Positions 24,336 through 33,278 of a DNA stretch of 64,000 bases are shown here, piece after piece (positions within the stretch are counted from its first letter, which is position 1; the number at the start of each line of letters is the position of its first letter). The stretch comes from Prosthecobacter sp. GTDB lineage: Bacteria > Verrucomicrobiota > Verrucomicrobiia > Verrucomicrobiales > Verrucomicrobiaceae. The stretch spans positions 50,541-114,540 of the forward strand of contig JABARQ010000031.1 in the NCBI GenBank assembly GCA_019186985.1, written 5' to 3'. A program made the position numbers and the translations under genes. Below the pieces are notes generated by a model. The model was not told the origin of the DNA and ran no database searches. It worked only from the letters and a program-made list of their open reading frames with translations.

Positions 24336-27002
24336 ATGCGACGGCTCACCCTTGCCCTCATCCTCCCTGCCCTCACCCTGGCGGCCGAACCAGAAGCATG
24401 GCTGCAAAAGTACTGCCTCGGCTGCCACGACGCTGACAGGAAGAAGGGGGGCATCGACCTGGGCGGCTTCGCCTCAAGGCGGGACGTCATCTCCGACTTC
24501 AGCCTCTGGCAGGCCATGCTCCAGCAGGTCGAAGACGAGGAAATGCCTCCGAAAAAGCCACTGCCGTCTGACTTCGAACGCCAGGAAATCATCGCCTATC
24601 TGCGCAACGGCATCGAGTCGGCCGACTGGAGCCGCATGAAGGGGGTCGAGCACCTCACCCTGCCTCGCCTGACCAAGGTTGAGTACAACAACACGTTGCG
24701 CGACCTGCTCGGCGTCGACTTCGAACCCGGCCGGCTGCTGCTCGACGATGGCCCCGGCCTCTCGGGCTTCACCAACGACCGCGACGCCCTCTTCATTCCA
24801 CCGGCGCTTGCCGAACAGTTGTTCGAAGCCGCCGACCATGCCCTTCAGTCCCACCTCAACCTGAAGCAAAGGCCCGTCGTCCAGAGGTTCGAGGCCGAGG
24901 CCATGCTCATGACGGAACGCGGCGCGAAGCCCGTCGAGCTTCCTGGCGGCGGCGTCGGCTACTCCCTTGAAGGCGGCGGTCAGCGCACGCTCTATGATGA
25001 AGTCAGCGTGCCGGCGGACGGCTGGTACCGGCTCACCGTGAAGCATGTCGGACGCGGCGGTGATGCCGGCCTGCGCCTGCGGATCGACAATGAACCGAGG
25101 GCATTGATGAACTGCACCGATGAAGCACCGCGTGAAGAATCCGTCGAACTGCTGCTGCGCGCGGGCACGCATCAGATGACCTGGAACATCGACAACAACG
25201 GCCTGCAGGCACCGGCCCGGACTCCTTTCCGGAGCAGGCGAGGCAGCCCCAACAAGGGCGGCCATCCGGTGTTTGATCAGCCCAAGGCGGCGCCACGGGT
25301 CCGGGAGGCGGCGTCGACAAACGCCCCGCGCCTGCCTGTTGATGCACAAGCCACGGATGAAGTCCGCAGGCTGACGGAACAGCTCAACCGAGGCTTCGCC
25401 AGCATGCAGATGCGCATCGAATACCTACGGGCGGTCACGCCTGACGGCAATCCCTCCGACCTGCGCAGCTTTTACAACCTCCTGCCCGAACGCACCGAAG
25501 GCATGGCAGCCGTGAAGCTCAAGCTCGCCGACGCGATGCGGCTTCCCGTGGCGGAGCTTGATCGTCGGATTGAAGCCGCAAACAGGGAGCGGCTCGCCAG
25601 CAACCGGAAAGTCGTGGAGGACTCGCTCGCCGTCCTCGGCCTGCCTTTTGATCCGGCATCGCTCATCGGCGGCGCCAAGGCCCAGGCATCCGTCAAGCCG
25701 CGCAGGATCGGAGCTCCGGGCCTGGACTGGATCCAGGTTGAAGGCCCCGTCATCCCTCAGGGCGCAGCCCCCCGCGGCATCTTCCTGGCCGACGCCCGGA
25801 CCGCCCTTGAAAACTTTCTGCCCCTCGCATTCAGACGCCCCCTGCGTGAAGGCGAAGTTTCAAGGCATCTCCGGCCCTATGGGCAGGCCAGGGACCGCGG
25901 CGAGACCCACGACCAGGCTCTCAAGCTCGCCTTCACCGCCGCCCTGACTTCACCCAGCTTTTTGTTTCGCAATGAACTCCAGCCCGGCAGGCTCGATGAT
26001 CATCAGCTCGCCAGCCGTCTGAGCTACTTCCTCTGGATGAGCATGCCGGATGATGAACTGCGGGCCCTGGCCGACTCCGGCAGGTTTCATGAAGAAGCCG
26101 TCCTGCGCCCCCAGGTCCGCAGGCTGCTCGCCGACCCCAGGTCCCGTTCCTTCACCAGCACCTTCCTCGGACAGTGGCTTGGGTTCGCCGGTCTTGGCGG
26201 CGAGCATGTGCCGGATGCGAGGAAGTTTCGCGAGTTCACCCCTGCCCTGGCCGAGGCCATGAAGCTCGAACCGGTGCTCGTCTTTGAAAAGCTGCTGCGT
26301 GAAGGAGGCAGCCTACTCCGGCTGCTCGACTCCAGTGAAACCTTCGCCAACGCAGAACTGGCCGACCATTACGGCATCGCCGGAGTCCGGGGTGAATCCA
26401 TGCAGCCCGTCAGCTTTACAGATGAAAAACGCGCCGGGCTTCTCGGCATGGCCGCCATCCTCACCGCCTCGTCCACGCCCAACCGCACCAGCCCTGTCAT
26501 CCGTGGCAAGTGGGTCCTGGAAAACCTGCTCGGCCGCAGGCTGGCCGAGCCCCCGGCCGATGCGGGCCAGCTGGATGACAAGGCGGGTGACCGCGGCAGG
26601 ACCCTGCGCGAAGAACTCGCGGTTCACCGCCGCAACGAGACCTGCGCGGCCTGTCATGACAAGATCGATCCGCTCGGCTTCGCCCTGGAGAACTTTGATG
26701 CCATCGGCCGTTATCGCAGCGAGGAGGCGGGCCGTCCTGTTGACGCCTCCGGAACGCTGCCCGGAGGCCTGAAGATCCAGGGCCCCGCCCAGCTCAGACA
26801 GGCCCTTCAGCAGCATCATGCCGACGAGTTCATCCGCAATGTCGTCCGCCGCCTCACGGCCTTTGCCCTCGGCCGCGCTTTGAAACCGCAGGATGAAGGC
26901 CTGGTCCGCCAGCTTTTGAAAACATTGCAGGACAACGGCCTTCGTGCGGACGTCCTGGTCGAGACCATCGTCCTCAGCGAGGCCTTCCGCACTCAGGGCT
27001 GA
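24336..27002 (+). CDS. Planctomycete-type cytochrome c protein (DUF1587/1592/1588/1585)
   Basis: 888 residues with a signal peptide RRLTLALILPALTLA. A c-type heme site Cys27-Leu-Gly-Cys30-His31 stands in KYCLGCHDAD. DUF1587-like LPRLTKVEYNNTLRDLLGV lies near residue 120. A long middle section includes a beta-rich carbohydrate-binding-like part (SVPADGWYRLTVKHVG). DUF1592 (LPLAFRRPLREGEV, then LASRLSYFLWMSMPDDEL) and DUF1588 with RAGLLGMAAILTASSTPNRTSP and a second CAACHDKIDPLGFALE follow, then DUF1585 (VRRLTAFALGRALK). The set is the usual one of Planctomycetes and Verrucomicrobia, thought to work with polysaccharide or organic substrate oxidation in the periplasm; no enzyme activity is proven. 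Its stop overlaps that of rsmE by 10 bp. Confidence 0.88.
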   Translation: MRRLTLALILPALTLAAEPEAWLQKYCLGCHDADRKKGGIDLGGFASRRDVISDFSLWQAMLQQVEDEEMPPKKPLPSDFERQEIIAYLRNGIESADWSRMKGVEHLTLPRLTKVEYNNTLRDLLGVDFEPGRLLLDDGPGLSGFTNDRDALFIPPALAEQLFEAADHALQSHLNLKQRPVVQRFEAEAMLMTERGAKPVELPGGGVGYSLEGGGQRTLYDEVSVPADGWYRLTVKHVGRGGDAGLRLRIDNEPRALMNCTDEAPREESVELLLRAGTHQMTWNIDNNGLQAPARTPFRSRRGSPNKGGHPVFDQPKAAPRVREAASTNAPRLPVDAQATDEVRRLTEQLNRGFASMQMRIEYLRAVTPDGNPSDLRSFYNLLPERTEGMAAVKLKLADAMRLPVAELDRRIEAANRERLASNRKVVEDSLAVLGLPFDPASLIGGAKAQASVKPRRIGAPGLDWIQVEGPVIPQGAAPRGIFLADARTALENFLPLAFRRPLREGEVSRHLRPYGQARDRGETHDQALKLAFTAALTSPSFLFRNELQPGRLDDHQLASRLSYFLWMSMPDDELRALADSGRFHEEAVLRPQVRRLLADPRSRSFTSTFLGQWLGFAGLGGEHVPDARKFREFTPALAEAMKLEPVLVFEKLLREGGSLLRLLDSSETFANAELADHYGIAGVRGESMQPVSFTDEKRAGLLGMAAILTASSTPNRTSPVIRGKWVLENLLGRRLAEPPADAGQLDDKAGDRGRTLREELAVHRRNETCAACHDKIDPLGFALENFDAIGRYRSEEAGRPVDASGTLPGGLKIQGPAQLRQALQQHHADEFIRNVVRRLTAFALGRALKPQDEGLVRQLLKTLQDNGLRADVLVETIVLSEAFRTQG

Positions 27003-27742
27003 GGCCTGCCCTGCCGAACCAGCTCTTCACCAATAATGGCCAGGGCGGCGATGGAGGCCGTCTCGGCACGCAGGATCAGCGAACCCAGGGTGACGGGCTG
27101 GAAGCCCCGCTGGCGCGCCGCTTCCTCCTCCTCCGCCGTGAAGTCACCCTCGGGGCCGACAAGCACGAGGACCGGCCCATTTGCGCCGAAGTCCACTTCA
27201 TGAAGCCTTCGTGAATGTTCGCTCAAGGCAGGCATCAGCCGGATCGACGGGGCGGGCAGGCCGTCCAGCGCCTCGGTCAGGCTGCGAGCCGTCTCCAGCC
27301 CCGGGACCCAGGGCGTGTGGCACTGCTTCGCCGACTCGACCATGTGCCGCCGCCACTTGTGCAGCTTCTTGTTCAGCAGGGCCCCGTCAAGATGCACGAC
27401 GGAGCGCGCCGTGAAAACAGGCCGGATGCTGGCGGCCCCGAGTTCCGTGGCCTTTTCCAGAAGCCACTCAAAGGCCTCCGCCTTGATCATGGCGGCCAGC
27501 AGATGCACCTCACGGCTGCGCGGGGCGTGCTGCCTCACCTCGTCAATCCGCGCCGACACCGAATCCTTTGACACCCGGCTGATCGTCGCAGCCGCCACAC
27601 GTCCGTTGCCATCGAAGATCTCGATCTTCTCCCCGGGAGCCTTTCTCAAAGCCCGCGAGCAATGCAGGGCCTCGCCGCCCTCAAGCACCAGGCTTTCCGG
27701 CTGCCATGCCTCGGCGGGAAGATGGAAGCGGGGGAGCGACAT
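26993..27742 (-). CDS. rsmE: 16S rRNA (uracil1498-N3)-methyltransferase
   Basis: 249 residues. The N-terminal PUA-like part holds GEALHCSRALRKAPGE. The SPOUT part holds IKAEAFEWLLEKATELGAAS, the family segment VESAKQCHTPWVP (from QC..RxxxP), and the SAM-binding knot LVGPEGDFTAEEEEAA with LGSLILRAETA. The enzyme methylates U1498 of 16S rRNA in the 30S subunit. It lies 36 bp after the stop of truB on the same strand, forming a small RNA-modification and turnover set with truB and nrnA. Confidence 0.95.
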   Translation of the reverse strand: MSLPRFHLPAEAWQPESLVLEGGEALHCSRALRKAPGEKIEIFDGNGRVAAATISRVSKDSVSARIDEVRQHAPRSREVHLLAAMIKAEAFEWLLEKATELGAASIRPVFTARSVVHLDGALLNKKLHKWRRHMVESAKQCHTPWVPGLETARSLTEALDGLPAPSIRLMPALSEHSRRLHEVDFGANGPVLVLVGPEGDFTAEEEEAARQRGFQPVTLGSLILRAETASIAALAIIGEELVRQGRPQP

Positions 27743-27778
27743 GGCGGTTTCGCATTCGGGTTCAGGCCTTCACCTCAT

Positions 27779-28507
27779 TCAGGCACCTCGCAGCTTCGAA
27801 ACGTCGTAAAGGCTCATCATGGCAGCCCTGACCTCGTCGCTGCGGCCTTGTTTCAAAGCGTCAAAGGTGGTGTGATTGCCCGGCTTGAACGTGAAATGAC
27901 CGCTGCGTGTGCGGCGCAGGGCGGTCAGATGGGCGCCACATCCCAGCTTCTGGCCGATGTCATGCGCATAGGTCCTCACATAAAAGCCCTTGGAACAGAC
28001 GATCCGGAAGTCGATCTCGGGCAGCTCCACGCGGGTGATTTCATGGCCATAAACACGCACAAAACGCGGCTCACGCGCCACCTCCTGGCCTTTGCGCGCC
28101 AGCTTGTGCAGCGGCACGCCGTTCACCTTGATGGCGCTGACCATCGGCGGCATCTGGTAAAAGTCGCCCTGAAAGGCTTCAAAGGCGGCCTTGATCTCCC
28201 CGTCGGAAAAGGCGGGCACCGGCTTTTCCTCGGTGACCGTGCCCTCCCGGTCCTGGGTGTTGGTCACCTGCCCCAGCTTCAGGGTGCCGGTGTATTCCTT
28301 GTCCTCGCTCATCAGCAGGTCGGAAAGCTTGGTCGCCGCGCCGACCACCAGGATCAGCATGCCCGTGGCCATGGGATCCAGCGTGCCGCAGTGGCCGATC
28401 TTCCTGGTGTTCAGGCAGCGCCGGGCCACGGCCACGACATCATGCGAGGTCATGTCCGGTCCCTTGTCCACCAGGAGGACGCCGTTAAGCGAGTCGTCTG
28501 ACTTCAT
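27779..28507 (-). CDS. truB: tRNA pseudouridine(55) synthase
   Basis: 242 residues from MKSDDSLNGVLLVDKG; an ATG four codons earlier is also in frame. TruB converts U55 of the tRNA T-loop to pseudouridine. The catalytic motif GHCGTLDPMATGML carries the Asp nucleophile, and DFYQMPPMVSAIKVNG, KGFYVRTYAHDIG and TALRRTRSGHF are the other TruB blocks. The C-terminal PUA domain is short or absent, as in many non-enteric forms. Its start overlaps the end of nrnA by 23 bases, which implies translational coupling. Confidence 0.95.
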   Translation of the reverse strand: MKSDDSLNGVLLVDKGPDMTSHDVVAVARRCLNTRKIGHCGTLDPMATGMLILVVGAATKLSDLLMSEDKEYTGTLKLGQVTNTQDREGTVTEEKPVPAFSDGEIKAAFEAFQGDFYQMPPMVSAIKVNGVPLHKLARKGQEVAREPRFVRVYGHEITRVELPEIDFRIVCSKGFYVRTYAHDIGQKLGCGAHLTALRRTRSGHFTFKPGNHTTFDALKQGRSDEVRAAMMSLYDVSKLRGA

Positions 28508-29474
28508 GTTCGAGAGCATTCAAAAAGGTTTCTGCGGCAGCCTCCACGGGGCCCTTCATCCGGGCGCCCGCCGCCATGCGGTGGCCGCCTCCGCCAAACT
28601 GGGAGCAGACCGCCGACACGTCGAGCCGCTCATCCTTGGAGCGCGAGGAGACGCGGATCTTGCCGTCCGCCAGCTCCTCAAAGATCACGGCGCTGACCAC
28701 GCTGTCGATCATGCGCAGCGTGTCGATGATGCCCTCGGTGTCCCCGGGCTCCATGTTCACCTCGTCCATCAGGCTGCGTGTCAGGTTCCAGCTCACGATG
28801 CGTCCGTCGGCACGGAACTGCATTTCGTTGAGCATCGAGCGCAGCAGCGTCAGGCGGCGCGCCGGATAGGTGTGGTACAGCAGGCGGGCCAGCCGGGCCG
28901 TGTCCAGCCCCGCACACATCATTTCTGCGGCAATTTCATGGCTGCGCGCCGTCGTGCAGGAAAACTGGAAGGATCCGGTGTCCGTGCTGATGGCGGTGAA
29001 AAGATGCTGCAGAACGGCGTCCGTCATCGGAAAGCCGGCGGCCTTCAGCAGTTCATAGATGATCTGGCCCACGGCAGGCTGGGCGCTGTCCACATGGTTG
29101 AGGTGCCCATAACCAGGATTGGTTCCATGGTGGTCGATGTTCAGCAGCATCGGGGCCGCCGCGAGCGCCGCCTTGGTGGCCTCGCCCACACGTTCATGGT
29201 TCGCCGTGTCCAGGGCGATGGCGCAGTCGATCTCAAGAGCCGGATAAGGCGGGCTCAGGACGGTGGCCGTCTCCGGAAGAAAGGCCAGGTTCGAAGGCAC
29301 GCCGTCCTCAAGCAGGGCGTAGACAGTCTTGCCGGCGGCACGCAGGCTCAGGGCCAGGCCAAGGACCGAGCCCACGGCGTCACCATCAGGCCGGACATGG
29401 GCGGCGATCGCGATGCGCTGCACAGGGCGCAGGGCGTCGGCGATTTCGGAAAGGGTGTTGGCCGGGGTGGACAT
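28485..29474 (-). CDS. nrnA: DHH-family nanoRNase / pAp phosphatase
   Basis: 329 residues. DHH motifs in order: IAAHVRPDGDAVGS (motif I), ALDTANHERVG (motif II), and NIDHHGTNPGYG (DHH itself). The DHHA1 C-terminal domain ends in the substrate-binding GGGGHRMAAGARM. The family degrades 2-5 nt RNA fragments and 3'-phosphoadenosine 5'-phosphate. It lies upstream of truB, a common order after rbfA in many bacteria; nusA, infB and rbfA are not in the window because the upstream DNA holds an oppositely directed TPR gene. Confidence 0.92.
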   Translation of the reverse strand: MSTPANTLSEIADALRPVQRIAIAAHVRPDGDAVGSVLGLALSLRAAGKTVYALLEDGVPSNLAFLPETATVLSPPYPALEIDCAIALDTANHERVGEATKAALAAAPMLLNIDHHGTNPGYGHLNHVDSAQPAVGQIIYELLKAAGFPMTDAVLQHLFTAISTDTGSFQFSCTTARSHEIAAEMMCAGLDTARLARLLYHTYPARRLTLLRSMLNEMQFRADGRIVSWNLTRSLMDEVNMEPGDTEGIIDTLRMIDSVVSAVIFEELADGKIRVSSRSKDERLDVSAVCSQFGGGGHRMAAGARMKGPVEAAAETFLNALEHEVRRLA

Positions 29475-29595
29475 GGGGGCGCAGGAGAAAGCACTTCATG
29501 AACGCATCGCAAGGGGAAGATGCCGGGAGGGGCGGGTTCCTTTCCCGCAGCCGTCTTGACGCCGGCCACGCCTCCGGTCATGCTTTTCAACCGCC

Positions 29596-31737
29596 ATGTG
29601 TCTCCTCAGCCGCTCCTTCCAGCTCATCGCCGCGCCCTGCCTGCTGATGTTTTCAGGCTCCCAGGCCGCCGATGCCGGAATGCAATGCCTGAACCTGTAC
29701 CCGGTGCTTTACACGCTTCAAACCGGGGATTCCGCCAACGAAACACGTCCTCAGCGCGCCACACGCACCGAACAGCTCCTCGCCAGCCGCCTGAAGCTGG
29801 TGCCTGAGCAAATCGTCAAGCTCCTCATCCCCCTGGCCGAAAGCATCTCCCGCAGCACCCAGGCGGCCAGGATCGATCAGGCGCGCGCCAGCTTTGTGCT
29901 CGGCGTCTTCGAAACCAGCCAGATTCAGGCCCTCGAGGCCGGCGATGAAGCCCATCGTGCCACACCCAGGCGCCCCGAGATGATCATCGCCGCCCTTCAG
30001 CTCGCCGCGCTTGCCGCAATTGAACAATCCAGGCACGAGGAGGCGGTCAAGTTTGTCACCGTGGCCCTCGGTGAAACCAGCGCCGACAAGGATCTCGCCA
30101 CCTGGACCCAGCTGCAAAAAATCACCGCCAGGGCCTATCGAGGACTGGACATGAAGAAGGACGAGGAGCGCATCCAGCGGCACATCCTCACGGAGCACCA
30201 GCGCATCCTCGGGGAAAACCACGTCGAGACCATCCGCCAGCACAGCGAGCTGGCCGGGCTGCTTTATCAGCAGGGCAACGACCTGGAGTCGGAGCGTGAA
30301 ACCCGAGCCGTCCTGAAGGCCACCCTGCGGCTGCATGGTCCGGAATCCGACCAGGCGGCCATTGTTCGGAAGAACCTCGCGCGCGTTCTCGAAGCCCAGG
30401 GGCGTCACAGCGAGGCCACCCCCCTTCGGCAGGATGTGCTGGAGGCCGCGCTCAAGGCTTCAGGAAAACAGTCTGCGCCCGCCCTGGCAGCCCGTGAAGC
30501 GCTTGTCAAAAACCTCGCCGCCCGGAAAAGCCACGCCGAGTGCGAGGCAGAGGCAAGGACTCTGATGGAGTCCGCACAGGCTGGCGCTGGCCCTGACACG
30601 GCGCTGGTCATGAACGCCCGCATTTATCTGGCCGTGTCTGTCCTTGAGCAGGGCAGGCACGAGGAGGCGCTGCAGATGCTTGATCAGCTCCAGGAGGATT
30701 CCAGCCGGCTGTTCGGCGCAGGTCACGCCCAGACGCTTCTTGTCATCCACACCCGCGGAAGCTGCCTGAACGCCCTCAAAAGGCACGAGGAGGCGGCGGT
30801 CATCCTGGCCAAGACTCTGGAAGCACGAAAACGCGTGCTGCCTGCGGATGACCTGGCAACCTTCGAAACCCGCCTGCAGCTTGGACAGGCCCTGCTGAAC
30901 CTGGGCAGGCTCAAGGAGGCCCTGGCCGAGATCCGCATCACTGCCAATGCCTATCAACGTCTGCTGCCGGCCAGCGATCTGCGCATGCGCTCCATTGCCG
31001 ATCTGTCCAACCAGTTCTCCAGCCTCGAGGAGGGCAGGCAGATCCTGGTGGATGAACACCGCGCCAATTACAGGACCGCCGCCAGCACCCTCGGCGCTGA
31101 AGACCTTCAAACGCTCAACGTCCAGGCTGGCCTCGCCGCCTATCTCGCCGGCATGGGCCGCTCGGACGAAGCCCTCGCCGAGTATGAAAAGGTGCTCTCC
31201 ATCTGCCGTCGCAAGCTCGGCCCGGACAATCCGGGAACCCTGGACCTCCTTCAGCGGTCCGCCTTGATCCACCTCAACGAAGGCCGGTTTGAAGCATGCG
31301 AAAAGATGCTGCGTGAAGTGCTCGCCCACCGGCAGAAAAACCACAAGCCAGGGGACCTGGGCGTCGATGAGACCCGCTACCACCTTGGCGTCTGCCTGGG
31401 ACAGATGGGCCAGCTCAGGCAGGCGGACGAAATGATCCGGCAGAGCCTTGATGCCGTGAAAGGCCAGCCACAGGCCAACCCCGACTTCGTCGCCCAGATG
31501 GAGCAGATGCAGGCCCGCATCCAGAAGGCCATGGCCCCCAGGGCGCCGGCCGCAGATGCCGGCCTGAACGCAGGGGTGGGCGCCCCGGGCACCCTGCAAA
31601 GCCCCCTTCAGCTCAAGCCTGCGGGCGCCCCGGCCCAGCTGCCTGCAGCCATGCAGCAAAGCAGGCTCCCTGACATTGACCCAGCCTCGCTTGTTCCGAG
31701 CGGCACGATTCAAAAGCCCCTGGAATACAAGCCCTGA
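29596..31737 (+). CDS. Exported tetratricopeptide-repeat protein
   Basis: 713 residues with an N-terminal signal-like segment (FQLIAAPCLLMFSGSQA). Many TPR-type helix pairs follow, including ALLNLGRLKEALAEI, YLAGMGRSDEALAEYEKVL and RYHLGVCLGQMGQLRQADEMI, of the kinesin-light-chain TPR style in which units carry 'LGPDNPGTL' spacers. The C-terminal 80 residues are Pro/Ala/Gln rich. It should be a periplasmic protein-protein interaction scaffold. The flavin reductase gene starts 42 bp later on the same strand. A precise function is not seen. Confidence 0.75.
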   Translation: MCLLSRSFQLIAAPCLLMFSGSQAADAGMQCLNLYPVLYTLQTGDSANETRPQRATRTEQLLASRLKLVPEQIVKLLIPLAESISRSTQAARIDQARASFVLGVFETSQIQALEAGDEAHRATPRRPEMIIAALQLAALAAIEQSRHEEAVKFVTVALGETSADKDLATWTQLQKITARAYRGLDMKKDEERIQRHILTEHQRILGENHVETIRQHSELAGLLYQQGNDLESERETRAVLKATLRLHGPESDQAAIVRKNLARVLEAQGRHSEATPLRQDVLEAALKASGKQSAPALAAREALVKNLAARKSHAECEAEARTLMESAQAGAGPDTALVMNARIYLAVSVLEQGRHEEALQMLDQLQEDSSRLFGAGHAQTLLVIHTRGSCLNALKRHEEAAVILAKTLEARKRVLPADDLATFETRLQLGQALLNLGRLKEALAEIRITANAYQRLLPASDLRMRSIADLSNQFSSLEEGRQILVDEHRANYRTAASTLGAEDLQTLNVQAGLAAYLAGMGRSDEALAEYEKVLSICRRKLGPDNPGTLDLLQRSALIHLNEGRFEACEKMLREVLAHRQKNHKPGDLGVDETRYHLGVCLGQMGQLRQADEMIRQSLDAVKGQPQANPDFVAQMEQMQARIQKAMAPRAPAADAGLNAGVGAPGTLQSPLQLKPAGAPAQLPAAMQQSRLPDIDPASLVPSGTIQKPLEYKP

Positions 31738-31779
31738 ACTTGGTCTTGCATCCAGCCTGGCGCACGGTTCCGGAACCGC

Positions 31780-33213
31780 ATGAACAACCCAAACTTCGAT
31801 TTCCTTGTCATCGGCGGCGGCAGCGCCGGTTATGCCGCTGCACGCACCGCGCACTCCGAGGGCCTGCGTGTCGCCGTGGTGGATGGAGCCGCCGAGCTCG
31901 GCGGCCTCTGCATTCTGCGCGGCTGCATGCCCAGCAAGACCCTGATCGAATCCGCCGACCGCAGCCTGGTCATCCGTCGCGCCTCCGAATTCGGGCTGCA
32001 CGCCACGGTCCATGGGGTGGACCTCGCCGCCATCCGCGCCAGGAAGCGCACGCTCATCGCCGACTTCGCCGGCTACCGCCAGGGGCAGCTTCAGGACGGC
32101 AGGTTCACCCTGCATCGCGGATGTGCAAGCTTCCTGGACGCCCACACCCTCGAGGTCAGCCCCATCGACGGCGGCGCGCCTTTCCAGCTCAGCGCACGCG
32201 CCTTCTGCATCACCACCGGCTCGGAGGCCCACGTTCCGCCGATTCCCGGCCTGAAGGAAGCCGGTCACTGGACCAGCGATGACATCCTCGATGCCGCCGA
32301 ACTTCCGGAAAGCTTCGCCATCCTCGGCGGCGGCGCCATCGCCCTGGAGATGGCCCATTATCTGGAGGGCGTGGGTAAAAAGGTCACGCTCATCCAGCGA
32401 AACAGCCAGTTCCTCACCGGCCTCGACCCGGAATGCAGCCGGGTCATCCAGGAGGCGTACCAAAAGCGTGGCATCGACTGCCATCTCGGCTCACGGATCC
32501 ACAGGATCAGCAGCACCGGCGGCATGAAGCAGGTCGAGTTCCTTTCCGGCGGCCAGGAGCACCGGCTGGTGGTGGCTGAAATCCTCACCGCCCTCGGCAG
32601 GCAGCCCTCCGTCGGTGGACTCGGCCTGGATGCGGCAGGGGTCACCCTCAGCGGTAAAAAGGTCTTTGTTCACGCCACCCAGCAGACCAGCCAGCCGCAC
32701 ATCTTCGCCGCAGGCGACGTCTGCAGCCCCCTCGACGTGGTGCATGTGGCCATCCAGCAGGGCGAGATCTGCGCCCGCAACGCGGCACGCCTGCTTCGCG
32801 GCGAAGCTGCGTCCGAAGAGACCGACTACAGGCTTCTTCTCTTCGGCGTGTTCTCCCATCCCCAGGTCGCCGCCGTCGGCCTCAGCGAGGCGGAGTTGTC
32901 CAGGCGCAACGTGCCCTGCGTCAGCGGCACCTATCCGTTCAACGACCATGGCAAGAGCATGTGCATGGGTGAAACCGACGGCTTTGTGAAGGTCCTCGCC
33001 CACCGTCACAGCGGCGAGATCCTGGGCGCCACCTGCGTCGGCCCCCACGCCACCGAGCTCATCCACGAGATCGTCGTCGCCATGCATCATCACTCCACGG
33101 TGCAGGACTTCATGCTCATCCCGCATTACCACCCCACCCTTGCGGAAATCTGGACCTACCCCGCCGAGGAATGCGCCGGCCAGCTGCAGCCCGGCCGACA
33201 TCTTCAGGTGTGA
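31780..33213 (+). CDS. Pyridine nucleotide-disulfide oxidoreductase (Lpd/MerA-like)
   Basis: 477 residues. The FAD site is DFLVIGGGSAGYAAARTA (about 7-24). The redox-active disulfide is Cys44-x4-Cys49 in GGLCILRGCMPSK. The NAD(P) site FAILGGGAIALEMA is near residues 183-196, and the FAD ribityl site AAGDVCSP is near 309. The C-terminal dimer motif HYHPTLAEIW places the catalytic His-Pro and an acidic partner. These are the marks of class I flavoprotein disulfide reductases, which include dihydrolipoamide dehydrogenase, mercuric reductase and related enzymes. CILRGC differs from the usual CVNVGC, and no 2-oxoacid dehydrogenase or mer gene is near, so the substrate is left open. Confidence 0.85.
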   Translation: MNNPNFDFLVIGGGSAGYAAARTAHSEGLRVAVVDGAAELGGLCILRGCMPSKTLIESADRSLVIRRASEFGLHATVHGVDLAAIRARKRTLIADFAGYRQGQLQDGRFTLHRGCASFLDAHTLEVSPIDGGAPFQLSARAFCITTGSEAHVPPIPGLKEAGHWTSDDILDAAELPESFAILGGGAIALEMAHYLEGVGKKVTLIQRNSQFLTGLDPECSRVIQEAYQKRGIDCHLGSRIHRISSTGGMKQVEFLSGGQEHRLVVAEILTALGRQPSVGGLGLDAAGVTLSGKKVFVHATQQTSQPHIFAAGDVCSPLDVVHVAIQQGEICARNAARLLRGEAASEETDYRLLLFGVFSHPQVAAVGLSEAELSRRNVPCVSGTYPFNDHGKSMCMGETDGFVKVLAHRHSGEILGATCVGPHATELIHEIVVAMHHHSTVQDFMLIPHYHPTLAEIWTYPAEECAGQLQPGRHLQV

Positions 33214-33278
33214 TCACACATCTGGTTTGTCGAAAACAGGGCCAAGACAGGCGGCAGCCCCCGCGTTTAGCACGGATC

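Noticed and set aside
30460..32484. A 674-codon minus-strand open frame opposite the TPR and flavin reductase genes
   Set aside because: Antisense artefact of G+C-rich coding; the plus-strand proteins have clear motifs.
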